Shown here: positions 9,086 to 18,753 of the stretch, in pieces
How positions within the stretch are numbered: position 1 is the first letter of the stretch
Layout: every line of letters begins with the position of its first letter
Source of the DNA: Desulfuromonadaceae bacterium
GTDB lineage: Bacteria > Desulfobacterota > Desulfuromonadia > Geobacterales > Pseudopelobacteraceae
Assembly: GCA_028688955.1 (NCBI GenBank)
Contig: JAQTXD010000002.1
Coordinates: forward strand, 1 to 64,000
Direction: 5' to 3'
Length of the DNA stretch: 64,000 bases
Translations under genes and position numbers: made by a program
The notes under the pieces: model-generated
Databases searched by the model: none
What the model was told of the DNA's origin: nothing
Seen by the model: the letters and a program-made list of their open reading frames with translations, nothing else

Positions 9086-10447
9086 CTACTCGCTCCGGTC
9101 ACTCAGATTTTCAAAACGGGTATGTTCGCCAAAAAAGGCCAGACTTACTGTGCCGATAGCACCGTTACGCTGCTTGCCGATAATCAGTTCGGCGGTACGC
9201 TCATGCCCCTGGGTGCAGGAATTGTCCCGCTTGCGGCACTGTTCGCAGTAGACGGCTTCACGGTAGACGAACATAATCACGTCGGCATCCTGCTCGATAG
9301 CCCCCGACTCTCGCAGATCACTCATCATCGGGCGTTTGTCGGCGCGTTTTTCCAGTTCTCGGTTGAGCTGGGACAACGCAACAACAGGAACACCGAGTTC
9401 TTTTGACAGCGCCTTGAGCGCCTGAGAGATTTCTGAAATTTCCTGCTGACGCGATTCGATCTTTGTCCCCGCTTTCATAAGCTGCAAGTAATCAATAATA
9501 ATCAGCCCGATATCATGTTCACTCTTCAGGCGACGTGCTTTTGAACGGAGTTCCAGAACACTGATGGCCGGAGTATCGTCGATGAAGATCCTGGCATCAT
9601 GGAGCACACCCGCTGCTCTGGTCAGTCGCGGCCAATCGGTGTCAAGGAAGTGGCCGGTGCGCATCCTGCTCAAATCAACACGGGCGATGGATGCCAGAAA
9701 GCGCATTACCAGATCCTCCTTCCCCATCTCGAGGGAGAATATGACTGCAGGAGTCTTCTTTTTACTCTCGGCGCTTGCATGCTGGGCGATGTTGAGCGCC
9801 AGGGTTGTTTTCCCCATGGATGGTCTGGCAGCAATGATGATCAGGTTACCCGGTTGAAATCCGGCGGTCATCAGGTCAAGGTCAGCGTACCCCGTCGGCA
9901 CTCCGGTGATGTGCTCTTTGCGGTCATGAAGCGATTTGAGGATTTTGAACGCCTCTTTAATCAGCGGCTGGATCGGGACATACTGGGGACGCAGCTTGTC
10001 TTCGCCGATTTCATAGAGATCTTTCTGGGCCTTGTCCAGCAGTTCGTTGACATCAGTCTGGTCCTCATAGCTGCGAGTGACAATCCCGGTGGCGATACTG
10101 ATCAATTTACGGTTGACCGACTTCTCTTTGACAATTTTACAATAGTACGTGATGTTGGCCGCAGTCGGCACATAATCCACCAGCATGAGGAGATAGGCGG
10201 CACCGCCGACCTCATCCAGTTCCCCCTTCTTTTTCAGGGTCTCGGTCAGGGTCACCAGGTCACAGGGCTCGCGCCGGTCCGACAGCTGCATCATCGCCAG
10301 AAATATTTTGCGATGCACTTCGCGATAAAAATCTTCCGGAGTGATAGTTTCCAGCACACGGTTGATTGCGTCGTTATCAATAAGAATTCCGCCCAGAATG
10401 GACATTTCTGCGTCAAGATTCTGGGGGGGGAGTCGCGGATCCGTCAT
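9086..10447 (-). CDS. dnaB: Replicative DNA helicase DnaB
   Basis: Hexameric 5'-3' helicase that opens the replication fork. It has an N-terminal primase-interaction domain (about residues 5-110), a linker, and a RecA-like domain with Walker A at 207-214 (ARPSMGKT), Walker B within IGLIIIDYLQLM, and the conserved DLRESGAIEQDADVIMFVYR. No intein interrupts the usual insertion sites, and 453 residues is typical. The start has GAGGGA about 10 bases upstream. It is preceded by the U32 peptidase gene on the same strand and followed by the pseudo-ATPase gene. Confidence 0.96.
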   Translation of the reverse strand: MTDPRLPPQNLDAEMSILGGILIDNDAINRVLETITPEDFYREVHRKIFLAMMQLSDRREPCDLVTLTETLKKKGELDEVGGAAYLLMLVDYVPTAANITYYCKIVKEKSVNRKLISIATGIVTRSYEDQTDVNELLDKAQKDLYEIGEDKLRPQYVPIQPLIKEAFKILKSLHDRKEHITGVPTGYADLDLMTAGFQPGNLIIIAARPSMGKTTLALNIAQHASAESKKKTPAVIFSLEMGKEDLVMRFLASIARVDLSRMRTGHFLDTDWPRLTRAAGVLHDARIFIDDTPAISVLELRSKARRLKSEHDIGLIIIDYLQLMKAGTKIESRQQEISEISQALKALSKELGVPVVALSQLNRELEKRADKRPMMSDLRESGAIEQDADVIMFVYREAVYCEQCRKRDNSCTQGHERTAELIIGKQRNGAIGTVSLAFFGEHTRFENLSDRSE

Positions 10448-10481
10448 TACAATTGTCCCTCGGTCTTCAGATTTTCATTTT

Positions 10482-11717
10482 TCATGCAGAGCCCACCTTC
10501 TCTCGACGGAGAAGATCACCCGCTTCGACCGGAAACGGTACGGTCAACAGAATGCGCGAATTGGGGTTTGCTGCCTCTGCCGGAGCCTCTGCACCCCGCT
10601 CAGAGAGCGCGTAAAACGGCGGCAGGATAAGGGCGTCACTTCGCATGCCCGGCCCGATAAACTCTATCGTATCGCCGACTTTGAGGCGATTGCGGACACT
10701 GACCAGAAGCGCCCCGTCACTCCGTACCTCGTCAACGACGCCGACAAAATCATGACTGCGTATGTACGCCGACTCATATTCCTGTCCCACAGTGCGCGGC
10801 TGACCGAAGAGGAAACCGGTCGTATACCCGCGGTGGCTCAGTTTGGCCAGTTCGTCAAGCCATTCGGGACGACAGAACCACCTGTCCGGACTATCCACAT
10901 ACTCATCCAGCGCCTGACGATACACCCGCAGCACCGACGCAACATAGTTGATCCCCTTCATGCGCCCTTCTATCTTGAGTGCATGAATGCCACTGGAAAC
11001 AAGAGCCGGAATATGCTCCACCAGACAGAGGTCACGGGAATTGAATATGAACGTGCCGTTTTCATCCTCCATGACCGGGAAATACTCCCCCGGTCGCGAC
11101 TCTTCCACGAGATGATAACTCCAGCGGCAGGGATGGGTACACTCCCCCTGGTTGGCGTCACGCCCGGTCAGCATGCTTGAAATCAGGCAGCGACCGGAAT
11201 AGGAGATACAGAGCGCCCCGTGCACAAAGGCTTCAAACTCCATTTCCGGAACGTTTACCCCCGTTTCCCGGATATTATCGAGACTCATTTCACGGGCTAG
11301 GTTTATACGGCGAACACCCTGCCCCTTCCAGAAGCGGGCGGAACGCCAGTTTATGGTATTGGCCTGGGTCGAAAGATGCAGTTCACGCTCCGGAGAAACC
11401 TGGCGAACTGCATCAATGACCCCTGGATCGGCAACGATATAAGCATCGAAAGGGAGCGGAGCAATGTGGTCCAGGTACTCCTCCAACTCGGGAAGAGATT
11501 CATTGCGCGGATAACTGTTGATCGTCAGATAGGCTTTGACTTCCCTGGCATGGCAGATATCAAGTGCCGTTTTCATCTCATCAACAGAAAAGTTGTCAGC
11601 CTTGTTGCGGAGGCCAAAAGACTCACCACCAAGGTACACGGCATCGGCACCGTAATGTATCGCAATCTTAAGTTTTTCCATATTACCGGCCGGGGCCAGC
11701 AGTTCAGGTCTCAGCAT
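10482..11717 (-). CDS. U32-family peptidase-like protein (TrhP/RlhA-type hydroxylation protein)
   Basis: Starts with the diagnostic RPELLAPAGNMEKLKIAI, then GADAVYLGGESFGLR and the cysteine-containing CISYSGRCLISSMLTGR, with further cysteines in the ANQGECTHPC segment. Members of this family (YegQ/TrhP, RlhA) are linked to prephenate-dependent hydroxylation of RNA bases rather than to proteolysis. The ATG at 11717 is chosen because homologous sequence begins exactly there; an upstream in-frame extension of 34 residues shows no family features. 411 residues fits TrhP-like members. Which RNA it modifies is not decidable from sequence. Confidence 0.85.
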   Translation of the reverse strand: MLRPELLAPAGNMEKLKIAIHYGADAVYLGGESFGLRNKADNFSVDEMKTALDICHAREVKAYLTINSYPRNESLPELEEYLDHIAPLPFDAYIVADPGVIDAVRQVSPERELHLSTQANTINWRSARFWKGQGVRRINLAREMSLDNIRETGVNVPEMEFEAFVHGALCISYSGRCLISSMLTGRDANQGECTHPCRWSYHLVEESRPGEYFPVMEDENGTFIFNSRDLCLVEHIPALVSSGIHALKIEGRMKGINYVASVLRVYRQALDEYVDSPDRWFCRPEWLDELAKLSHRGYTTGFLFGQPRTVGQEYESAYIRSHDFVGVVDEVRSDGALLVSVRNRLKVGDTIEFIGPGMRSDALILPPFYALSERGAEAPAEAANPNSRILLTVPFPVEAGDLLRREKVGSA

Positions 11718-11819
11718 GGGGGAGTTCCAATAAAAAGTCCTGGGCGGTACGCTTGATTCGCGGGGAATGGATGCTATCATAATCAGCCGGTCAATAAAAC
11801 TGAAAAGGCACCTATTCAC

Positions 11820-11849
11820 TTGACAAAGCGTGCTATATCGCTTTAATTA
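11820..11849 (+). promoter_or_regulatory. Sigma-70-type promoter for the ybgF-like/LysM genes
   Basis: TTGACA at 11820-11825 and TAATTA at 11844-11849 with an 18-base spacer. A start near 11856 would give a leader of about 22 bases before the lipoprotein ATG at 11878. Divergent from the U32 gene. Confidence 0.55.
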
Positions 11850-11877
11850 TGAAAAACATGCGTTAAATGGGGGTATT

Positions 11878-12606
11878 ATGCCGTCACAGTGCCGTTTCAT
11901 TCCATATCTCTTCGTGTCTCTTTTGCTGTCAGGGTGTGCTGCCAATGATCTGATGGTCAAGAGACAGGCGGAGGCGGATGCAAAGATAGAGTTTCTGATC
12001 CAGGCTTCAAAAAAGGCGGACCAACGGAACAACGAACTCGCCGCATTGCTGCAGGCGCAGGACGGGCATACGCAGTCGATAGCCGGTGACATAAAGCTGC
12101 TGAAAGAGGAAAATCGCCTTCTGCGGGCTTCCAGCGACGAACTTTCCGCTAAAGTTGCAAACCTTGTCAGACAATCGCAAACCCCAAAGGTGGAAGTAGT
12201 CAATCAACCATCCCCATCCAAAGCCATCAGAGAATCCGGTCCACCTGCAGAGTATCTCAAAGCATTCGGACTATACAGCGCCAACAATTTTTCGTCAGCA
12301 ATTGAAGCATTTGAGGCGTTCCTGAAAAATAGCCCCGAGAGCGAATACGCCGCCAATGCGGTGTATTGGATAGGAGAATGCCACTACAGCCTGTCGGATC
12401 TCCCCAGGGCAAAAGATGCTTTTTTTAAGGTTACCGACAGCTATCCGAAAAGTGCCAAAACTCCGGACGCGCTCTTGAAACTCGGCTATACGTTATCGGC
12501 AATGAAAGAAAAGGAGAAGGCTACGGCCATCTTTGAGAGAATTGTCACCTCATATCCCAGCAGTCTAGCTGCGATAAAGGCCCGAGAGCGCCTGAACGCC
12601 CACTGA
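11878..12606 (+). CDS. YbgF/CpoB-like lipoprotein (Tol-Pal associated, TPR)
   Basis: Lipoprotein with signal sequence and lipobox LLSGC (Cys about residue 20), a coiled-coil region (about 25-95) and C-terminal TPR repeats (about 120-240), e.g. AFGLYSANNFSSAIEAF and FFKVTDSYPKSAKTPDALLKLGY. This is the CpoB/YbgF architecture, which in Escherichia coli coordinates peptidoglycan synthesis with outer-membrane constriction by the Tol-Pal machine. The usual neighbours tolB and pal are not in the window; instead a LysM protein follows after 32 bases. The ATG at 11878 begins the signal sequence; an upstream extension of 16 residues would bury it. E. coli CpoB itself is periplasmic, so lipidation here is a variation. 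Confidence 0.8.
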   Translation: MPSQCRFIPYLFVSLLLSGCAANDLMVKRQAEADAKIEFLIQASKKADQRNNELAALLQAQDGHTQSIAGDIKLLKEENRLLRASSDELSAKVANLVRQSQTPKVEVVNQPSPSKAIRESGPPAEYLKAFGLYSANNFSSAIEAFEAFLKNSPESEYAANAVYWIGECHYSLSDLPRAKDAFFKVTDSYPKSAKTPDALLKLGYTLSAMKEKEKATAIFERIVTSYPSSLAAIKARERLNAH

Positions 12607-12638
12607 ACCTGACCTGTTACGCATAAAAGGAGATCTAC

Positions 12639-13661
12639 ATGAAAATACGATCGTTGTTGCTGTTGGCTCTATTAGCCGTGCCGACTGTTATTTTTGCTGC
12701 CGGACAGGATGAACCCACGATCTATGTCATCAAGCAGGGCGATACCCTCTGGGGGCTCTCCGAGCGTTTCATTAAAGATCCGAACTACTGGCCGAATATG
12801 TGGGCAAAAAACGGTCAGGTAACCAATCCGCATTTTATTTATCCGGGTCAGAAGGTGCGCATTTTTCCGGACAGACTGGAGTTCATTCCCAAAGAGCGGA
12901 CAGAAGCGGCGGATGTGAAAAAGCCGGCTGCTACCACACCGGCTGCTGCAGTTGCTGAAGCGATTCAGGAGGTTGCTGCAGAAAAGACCTACACGCTTTA
13001 CGGAACCGAGGGCTTTCTCGTCGATAAAGACTTTAAACCTGCCGGTGTAGTCATCGGAGCTCAGCATGATCGGATAGTTACCGGCATTGATGATATCGTT
13101 TATACGGACATTGGTTCCGCTCAACACGCAGGTGGCGATAAATTCTCAATCTTCAGCAGAGACGTTGTTGTCAAGCACCCGATTAATAACGAAGAGATGG
13201 GGTACAAGCTGATCCCGCTCGGTTCCCTGCAGTTGACCGACGTAGAGCAGAAATCGTCACGGGCAATTATTACCTCGTCATCCAAAGAGATCACCCCGGG
13301 TGCCTACCTGCTTCCGTACAAGGAAAGCCGCCGCAAGGAAATCGCGCTCAAAAACACCAGGGTCGATCTTAAAGGGTACATTATCGAAAGTCAGGCTGGG
13401 GCCAGCATCCTTGCCTCAGGGGATATTGTCTATATCGATCTCGGTTCCAGTCAGGGGGCAGAGGTCGGCAATATGCTCTACGTTGTCCGCGATGTGACGA
13501 TTGACCAGCAGTATGTTCAGGGGCGAATTGATAAATTGCCACAGGAATTGCTGGGAGCGCTGGTCATCCTTGATACCGGCAAAAAAACGTCTACCGCACT
13601 GATTGTCAAAAGCATCGATACGATTTACAAGGGCGACCGGATCATCAGCCAGACAAAATAG
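12639..13661 (+). CDS. Secreted LysM-domain protein
   Basis: Signal peptide (cleavage near FAAG, residue 22), then one LysM peptidoglycan-binding domain (about residues 28-75: YVIKQGDTLWGLSERF ... NPHFIYPGQKVRIFP), an alanine/proline-rich linker and a C-terminal region of about 240 residues without a recognised domain. Its DPNYWPNMWAKN variation is common in Desulfuromonadales and in LysM proteins near dprA/topA. RBS AAGGAG fixes the start. It probably forms an operon with the preceding lipoprotein and ends at the terminator at 13679. Function: cell-wall binding in the periplasm, otherwise unknown. Confidence 0.8.
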   Translation: MKIRSLLLLALLAVPTVIFAAGQDEPTIYVIKQGDTLWGLSERFIKDPNYWPNMWAKNGQVTNPHFIYPGQKVRIFPDRLEFIPKERTEAADVKKPAATTPAAAVAEAIQEVAAEKTYTLYGTEGFLVDKDFKPAGVVIGAQHDRIVTGIDDIVYTDIGSAQHAGGDKFSIFSRDVVVKHPINNEEMGYKLIPLGSLQLTDVEQKSSRAIITSSSKEITPGAYLLPYKESRRKEIALKNTRVDLKGYIIESQAGASILASGDIVYIDLGSSQGAEVGNMLYVVRDVTIDQQYVQGRIDKLPQELLGALVILDTGKKTSTALIVKSIDTIYKGDRIISQTK

Positions 13662-13678
13662 CAGAACAGGTTCTATTC

Positions 13679-13707
13679 AAAGACCGGCCTGGGCCGGTCT
13701 TTTTTTG
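13679..13707 (+). terminator. Intrinsic terminator after the LysM gene
   Basis: Stem AAGACCGGC / GCCGGTCTT with a CTGG loop followed by a run of T residues. It separates the lipoprotein-LysM unit from dprA, whose start lies 25 bases further on. Confidence 0.85.
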
Positions 13708-13731
13708 TCACGCACGGCACAAGGTGTTGAA

Positions 13732-14823
13732 ATGGTAAATTATTATTGGATAGGCCTAAAAGCTGTTCCCGGTATCGGTAATGTTGCCTTCCGACGCCTG
13801 TTGGAGCATTTCGACACTCCCGAAGCCGCGTTGAAAGCGTCTCCGGCAGCACTCACCGGCATCAGGGGGATTACTCCAGCAATCATTGACGGGATCAAAA
13901 ACGGTGCGTGGCATAGTTTTGCCGAGAAGGAATGCCGGCGGCTTGAGGCAAGCGCTGCACATCTGGTCACGTACATCTCATCCGATTACCCCAAGTCTCT
14001 GTTCGAAATACCCGACCCACCCCCGTTTCTGTATGTAAAGGGAGAACTCCGCTCCCGGGAGCTTTCAATCGCCATTGTCGGCTCACGCCGTGCAACCTCC
14101 TACGGACTGATGACAACCGGCAGGCTTGCCGGGGCGCTTGCCAGCAGCGGAGTGTGCGTCGTCTCGGGAATGGCCCGTGGTGTCGATACCGCAGCTCATA
14201 GAGGGGCGCTTCAGGCCGGCGGGAGAAGCATCGGCGTACTGGGGTGTGGTGTCGATAACGTGTATCCGCCTGAAAATCGCCCGCTCTTCGAGGAGATGAC
14301 ACAGAAGGGGTGTCTTGTGTCCGAGTTCCCGCTGGGAACCCTGCCGCTGGCCGAAAATTTTCCTCGGCGGAACCGGATCATCAGCGGACTTTCCAGCGGC
14401 GTGCTCGTTGTTGAAGCCGCCGAAAAAAGCGGCTCGCTTATCACTGCCCAGTATGCACTCGAGCATGGTCGAGAAGTGTTCGCCGTACCGGGAAACATTT
14501 CGTTTGCCACCAGTCGCGGCTGCAACCGCCTCATCAAACAGGGAGCAAAACTGGTGGACTGTGTTGAGGATATTCTTGAGGAACTCCCGGCATGCACCCG
14601 TATTTCCGATGACACTCCTCTGCTGCTGCCTCCACCGCGCACGTTTGCCCTGACGCCGAAAGAGGCGGCCATTTACGAATTGCTTGCCCGCTCGCCGCTG
14701 CACATTGATGACATCATTTCCCAAACTGAATTGACAGCGGGGGAGGTTTCCTCTATGTTACTGCACCTTGAACTCAAGGGGGCGGTAACAGCGCTACCCG
14801 GCACACATTATGCGGTAGCATAA
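13732..14823 (+). CDS. dprA: DNA-processing protein DprA
   Basis: Binds incoming single-stranded DNA and loads RecA during transformation. It shows an N-terminal helix-hairpin-helix/SAM-like region (residues 1-75), the Rossmann-like core with the signatures IVGSRRATSYG and VSGMARGVDTAAHRGAL, the GVLGCGVDNVYPPENRPLF segment, and a C-terminal winged-helix (about 300-363). The ATG at 13732 with AAGGTG upstream is used; an in-frame extension of 43 codons upstream overlaps the LysM gene and terminator and is rejected. It precedes topA, a common arrangement. No other competence genes are in the window. Confidence 0.93.
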   Translation: MVNYYWIGLKAVPGIGNVAFRRLLEHFDTPEAALKASPAALTGIRGITPAIIDGIKNGAWHSFAEKECRRLEASAAHLVTYISSDYPKSLFEIPDPPPFLYVKGELRSRELSIAIVGSRRATSYGLMTTGRLAGALASSGVCVVSGMARGVDTAAHRGALQAGGRSIGVLGCGVDNVYPPENRPLFEEMTQKGCLVSEFPLGTLPLAENFPRRNRIISGLSSGVLVVEAAEKSGSLITAQYALEHGREVFAVPGNISFATSRGCNRLIKQGAKLVDCVEDILEELPACTRISDDTPLLLPPPRTFALTPKEAAIYELLARSPLHIDDIISQTELTAGEVSSMLLHLELKGAVTALPGTHYAVA

Positions 14824-14887
14824 CGAAATTTTCATATGGCTTTTTACGGTACATTTCTAAATAAATCCTAAGGATACCTACTATATT

Positions 14888-17191
14888 ATGTCGAAAAACC
14901 TTGTAATCGTCGAATCCCCTGCCAAAGGGAAAACCATAGAAAAATTTCTCGGGCCCGACTTTAAAGTCCTCGCCTCGTTCGGACATGTTCGCGCACTTCC
15001 AAGCAAGCAGGGCTCGGTGGATATTGAAAAGGGATTTGAGCCAAAATACCATGTGCTTCCTGAAAGCAAAAAACATCTCGATGCAATTACAGCGGCACTC
15101 AAGGGGGCAGACAGACTGCTGCTTGCAACTGACCCCGACCGGGAAGGGGAAGCAATCTCCTGGCATCTTCTGGCCGCTCTCGGACTCGACAAAAAGAATC
15201 CCGGTATAAAAATCCAACGGGTTGAGTTCCATGAAATCACCAAAGAGGCAATTCTGCACGCCGTTCAGAATCCCCGCGATATTGCCCTTGATCTGGTAAA
15301 TGCCCAGCAGGCCCGGTCAATTCTGGATTATCTGGTCGGCTTCACTCTCTCTCCGTTTCTCTGGAAAAAAATTCGCTACGGGCTTTCCGCCGGACGGGTC
15401 CAATCAGTGGCACTGCGCCTGGTATGTGAACGTGAAAAGGAAATTCTGGCGTTTAATGAACAGGAGTACTGGACAGTTGCAGCCCGCCTGGGTGTCCCCG
15501 CCGGTCAGGAGTTCAAAGCGGGTTTGGTTGATGTTGGCGGCAAGAAACTCGGCAAGTTCGATATCCCGGGTGAAGAGATTGCTACAGCACTGAAAGCCGC
15601 ACTGCAATCAGGCAGTTACTCGGTAGCCAAGATCACCAAAACGGAGAAGAAACGTAACCCGTCACCACCTTTTACCACCTCAACCCTTCAGCAGGAGGCA
15701 TCACGCAAGCTCGGATTTTCGGCAAAGAAAACCATGTCCACGGCACAGAAGCTCTATGAGGGGATTGATATCGGCGAAGAAGGCACCGTTGGTCTGATCA
15801 CCTATATGCGAACCGACAGCGTCAATCTCTCTACCGTGGCGCTGCAAGATGCTCACGATGTGATCTCTGCGGCCTACGGTAAAGAATACGCCGTGGCCAA
15901 GCCACGGATATTCAAAACAAAATCAAAGAACGCTCAAGAAGCCCATGAAGCGGTTCGGCCAACGTATATCTCTAAAACCCCGATCGAGCTTAAAAAGTTT
16001 CTGACACCGGACCTGTATAAGCTGTACGAACTTATCTGGAAACGTACGGTTGCCTGCCAGATGGCCGAAGCGCTGCTGGATCAGACATCCGTTGACATCG
16101 CCGCAGAGCTTTCCGTCCCTCCCGCCACCGGCCCGTTTGCCGGTTCAAAAAAAGCCGGTCTGCGTGCCGCCGGGACGGTGATCCGTTTCCCTGGCTTTAT
16201 GAAGCTGTACATCGAGGGACTCGACGATCAGGATGAAGAAAAAGAGGGACTTCTACCGGCGATGACCGAAGGTGCCCCGCTCAAGCTTCATGAAATTCTT
16301 CCCGAGCAGCATTTTACCCAGCCACCGCCTCGCTATACCGAAGCAACTCTGGTCAAGACTCTCGAAGAATACGGGATCGGCCGCCCTTCAACCTTTGCCT
16401 CGATCATGAACACACTGATTGAGAGGAAATATACCCGTCTTGACAAAAAGCGCTTTTTCCCGGAAGACGTCGGCATGGTTGTCAGTGATCTGCTAACGGC
16501 ACATTTTGAAAAATATGTTGACTATAATTTTACCGCCGGCCTGGAAGAAGAACTGGATCAGGTATCCCGGGGCGAAAAAGAATGGAAGCCGCTGCTAAAG
16601 GAGTTCTGGGAGCCGTTTATTACCCTTCTGAAGCAGAAGGAGGGCGAAGTTAACAAGTCCGATCTGACGACAGAAGCGACAGAAGAGGTCTGTCCTGAAT
16701 GCGGCAAACTGCTCGTGGTAAAGCTCGGCAAACGTGGTAAATTCATCGCCTGTTCCGGTTTTCAGGAAGGGTGTAAATACACCCGCAACGTCGATCAGGA
16801 CGGCGAAATTGTCGAACCGGTTATCTCGGAAGAGAAATGCGAAAAGTGCGGACTGCCGATGCTGATCAAGGATGGCCGTTTTGGAAAGTACCTTGCCTGC
16901 TCCGGCTACCCGGCCTGTAAAAATATCCAACCGCTGATCAAGCCGGTCAGCACCGGCGTTGTCTGCCCGGAATGCAAAGAAGGGGAGCTGACAGAGAAAA
17001 AATCCCGCTTCGGCAAACTGTTTTACTCATGTAACAAATACCCTCAGTGTAAATTCGCCTTGTGGGATCTGCCGGTGGAAAGCCCCTGCCCGAAGTGCGG
17101 CTTCCCGCTTCTGGTGAAAAAGATCTACAAACGTAAAGGGGAGTTTTTGAAATGTCCCAAAGAGGGTTGCGATTACAACAGCAGCGAGTGA
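14888..17191 (+). CDS. topA: DNA topoisomerase I
   Basis: Type IA topoisomerase that relaxes negative supercoils. The TOPRIM domain is at the N-terminus (VIVESPAKGKTIEKFLG, and the DPDREGEAI acidic triad near residue 81). The catalytic tyrosine is Tyr306 in LITYMRTDSVNLS. Four C-terminal zinc-ribbon modules (from about residue 600) each carry four cysteines, e.g. CPECGKLL...CSGFQEGC and CEKCGLPM...CSGYPAC. 767 residues is typical. The ribosome site is weak (AAGGATACC, about 13 bases from ATG). A large hairpin follows the stop, before trmFO. Confidence 0.97.
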   Translation: MSKNLVIVESPAKGKTIEKFLGPDFKVLASFGHVRALPSKQGSVDIEKGFEPKYHVLPESKKHLDAITAALKGADRLLLATDPDREGEAISWHLLAALGLDKKNPGIKIQRVEFHEITKEAILHAVQNPRDIALDLVNAQQARSILDYLVGFTLSPFLWKKIRYGLSAGRVQSVALRLVCEREKEILAFNEQEYWTVAARLGVPAGQEFKAGLVDVGGKKLGKFDIPGEEIATALKAALQSGSYSVAKITKTEKKRNPSPPFTTSTLQQEASRKLGFSAKKTMSTAQKLYEGIDIGEEGTVGLITYMRTDSVNLSTVALQDAHDVISAAYGKEYAVAKPRIFKTKSKNAQEAHEAVRPTYISKTPIELKKFLTPDLYKLYELIWKRTVACQMAEALLDQTSVDIAAELSVPPATGPFAGSKKAGLRAAGTVIRFPGFMKLYIEGLDDQDEEKEGLLPAMTEGAPLKLHEILPEQHFTQPPPRYTEATLVKTLEEYGIGRPSTFASIMNTLIERKYTRLDKKRFFPEDVGMVVSDLLTAHFEKYVDYNFTAGLEEELDQVSRGEKEWKPLLKEFWEPFITLLKQKEGEVNKSDLTTEATEEVCPECGKLLVVKLGKRGKFIACSGFQEGCKYTRNVDQDGEIVEPVISEEKCEKCGLPMLIKDGRFGKYLACSGYPACKNIQPLIKPVSTGVVCPECKEGELTEKKSRFGKLFYSCNKYPQCKFALWDLPVESPCPKCGFPLLVKKIYKRKGEFLKCPKEGCDYNSSE

Positions 17192-17214
17192 TCAGCATAT
17201 TTTCCAGTTTGCCA

Positions 17215-17280
17215 GAGGCACGGGTAAAGCGGTATTCGGTCGACAGACCGAACCTCCACTGAAGCCCGTGCCTCACTGTT
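17215..17280 (+). terminator. Large hairpin with T-run between topA and trmFO
   Basis: Outer 10-bp arms GAGGCACGGG (17215-17224) and CCCGTGCCTC (17265-17274) are perfectly complementary and enclose a second hairpin TTCGGTC-gaca-GACCGAA (17235-17252). A T-rich tract (ctgttttta) follows. It reads as an intrinsic terminator for topA, but it ends only about 20 bases before the trmFO start, so it could also act as a leader structure for trmFO. Confidence 0.6.
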
Positions 17281-17298
17281 TTTACAAAGGAAAACCTG

Positions 17299-18609
17299 AT
17301 GTCTGAGAAAAGCATAACTATCATCGGCGGCGGCCTTGCCGGATGTGAAGCAGCCTGGCAGGCCGCACAGCGCGGCATCTCCGTTGTCCTTCACGAAATG
17401 AAACCCCGGCGCTTCTCTCCCGCCCACGAACTCCCGGGCCTGGCAGAACTGGTCTGCTCCAACTCCCTGCGCGGCATCTCTCTTGACAACGCGGTGGGCC
17501 TGCTAAAGGAGGAACTGCGCCGGTGCGATTCCCTGACAATGGCAGCAGCCGAGGCGACGTGCGTGCCGGCGGGAGGGGCCCTGGCGGTTGATCGCGGGCT
17601 CTTTTCCGCATACGTTACGGGGAAGATCGAATCTCATCCGCTGATCCGCATAGAACGAGGTGAACAGACCGGCCTCCCGGCCGAGGGGGTTGTCATCATT
17701 GCCTCCGGACCGCTGACAAGTGACTCTCTGGCGGACTCTTTGTCCCGCTTGACCGGCGATCGGCTTTATTTTTATGATGCCATAGCTCCGATTGTTGCTG
17801 CCGAATCCCTCGATATGGGCAAAGTATTTGCCGCTTCGCGCTACGGCAAGGGGGATGGCGATGACTATCTTAACTGCCCACTGGATGAAGCAGAATACCT
17901 GTCGTTTATCGATGAGCTCAATCGAGGCGAGAAAGTTCCGGCCCGTGACTTTGAAAAAGCAGTCCACTTTGAAGGGTGCATGCCGGTGGAGGAACTGGCG
18001 GCGCGCGGCGTTGAGACCCTGCGCTTCGGGCCGATGAAGCCGGTCGGATTGCTTAACCCCCACACCGGCCATGAGGCCCATGCCGTTATCCAGCTGCGTG
18101 CCGAAAACCGGGAGAAAACCATGTATAATCTGGTTGGCTTCCAGACAAAACTGACCTGGCCGGAACAGCGCCGCGTATTCAGGATGATTCCGGGATTGGA
18201 GAATGCCGAGTTTATCCGGCTCGGTTCAATGCACCGCAATACATTCATCAATTCTCCGGCACTTCTGGAGGCGACACAACAGCTGAAAAGTGACCCCCGC
18301 ATTTTCTTTGCCGGACAGATCACCGGTGTTGAAGGATATGTGGAGTCGGCTGCCAGCGGTTTTCTCGCCGGCATTGCGGCAAGTCGTCTGGTTCAGGAAA
18401 AGCCGATAGCGTTGCCTTCTCCTGAAACCGCCCTGGGTGCATTGATGCATCACATTACCAATGCTGATGTCAAACATTTCCAACCGATGAACGTAAACTA
18501 CGGACTGTTCCCGGAACTTTCGGGAAGAATCAGGAAAAAGGAACGTCGCCAGAAACTGGCTGAGCGTGCGCTGGTCGCACTTGAAGAGTGGAAGCTACGG
18601 AGTAACTGA
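17299..18609 (+). CDS. trmFO: tRNA m5U54 methyltransferase TrmFO (folate/FAD dependent)
   Basis: Forms 5-methyluridine at position 54 of tRNA using methylenetetrahydrofolate and FADH2. FAD-binding [17 protein letters not shown] is at the N-terminus, followed by the family-specific [13 protein letters not shown] and LVCSNSLRG, and a C-terminal [20 protein letters not shown]. 436 residues matches the family (GidA relatives are much longer). RBS AAAGGAAAA upstream. It lies downstream of topA, as in many bacteria where topA and trmFO are neighbours. Confidence 0.95.
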   Translation: MSEKSITIIGGGLAGCEAAWQAAQRGISVVLHEMKPRRFSPAHELPGLAELVCSNSLRGISLDNAVGLLKEELRRCDSLTMAAAEATCVPAGGALAVDRGLFSAYVTGKIESHPLIRIERGEQTGLPAEGVVIIASGPLTSDSLADSLSRLTGDRLYFYDAIAPIVAAESLDMGKVFAASRYGKGDGDDYLNCPLDEAEYLSFIDELNRGEKVPARDFEKAVHFEGCMPVEELAARGVETLRFGPMKPVGLLNPHTGHEAHAVIQLRAENREKTMYNLVGFQTKLTWPEQRRVFRMIPGLENAEFIRLGSMHRNTFINSPALLEATQQLKSDPRIFFAGQITGVEGYVESAASGFLAGIAASRLVQEKPIALPSPETALGALMHHITNADVKHFQPMNVNYGLFPELSGRIRKKERRQKLAERALVALEEWKLRSN

Positions 18610-18648
18610 GAAGGTCAAAACCAGGCTGCTTGATTAATAGCTTGAAAC

Positions 18649-18674
18649 TTGACGGTCTGATTGTTTAGTATAAT
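18649..18674 (+). promoter_or_regulatory. Possible promoter for the Fe-S oxidoreductase gene
   Basis: TTGACG at 18649 and a perfect TATAAT at 18669-18674, but the spacer is only 14 bases. A shifted -10 (TAATGG, 16-base spacer) is an alternative. Weak call. Confidence 0.3.
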
Positions 18675-18753
18675 GGAGTAGTATTTCCCTTCTGGTGTTT
18701 GAGGACGGGCGCCTCCAATAAGCTGTTGGTTTCTGTTTATAAAAGGATTTGTC

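Noticed and set aside
13603-13731. In-frame upstream extension of dprA
   Set aside because: Overlaps the LysM gene and its terminator; DprA homology begins at the later ATG with a ribosome site.
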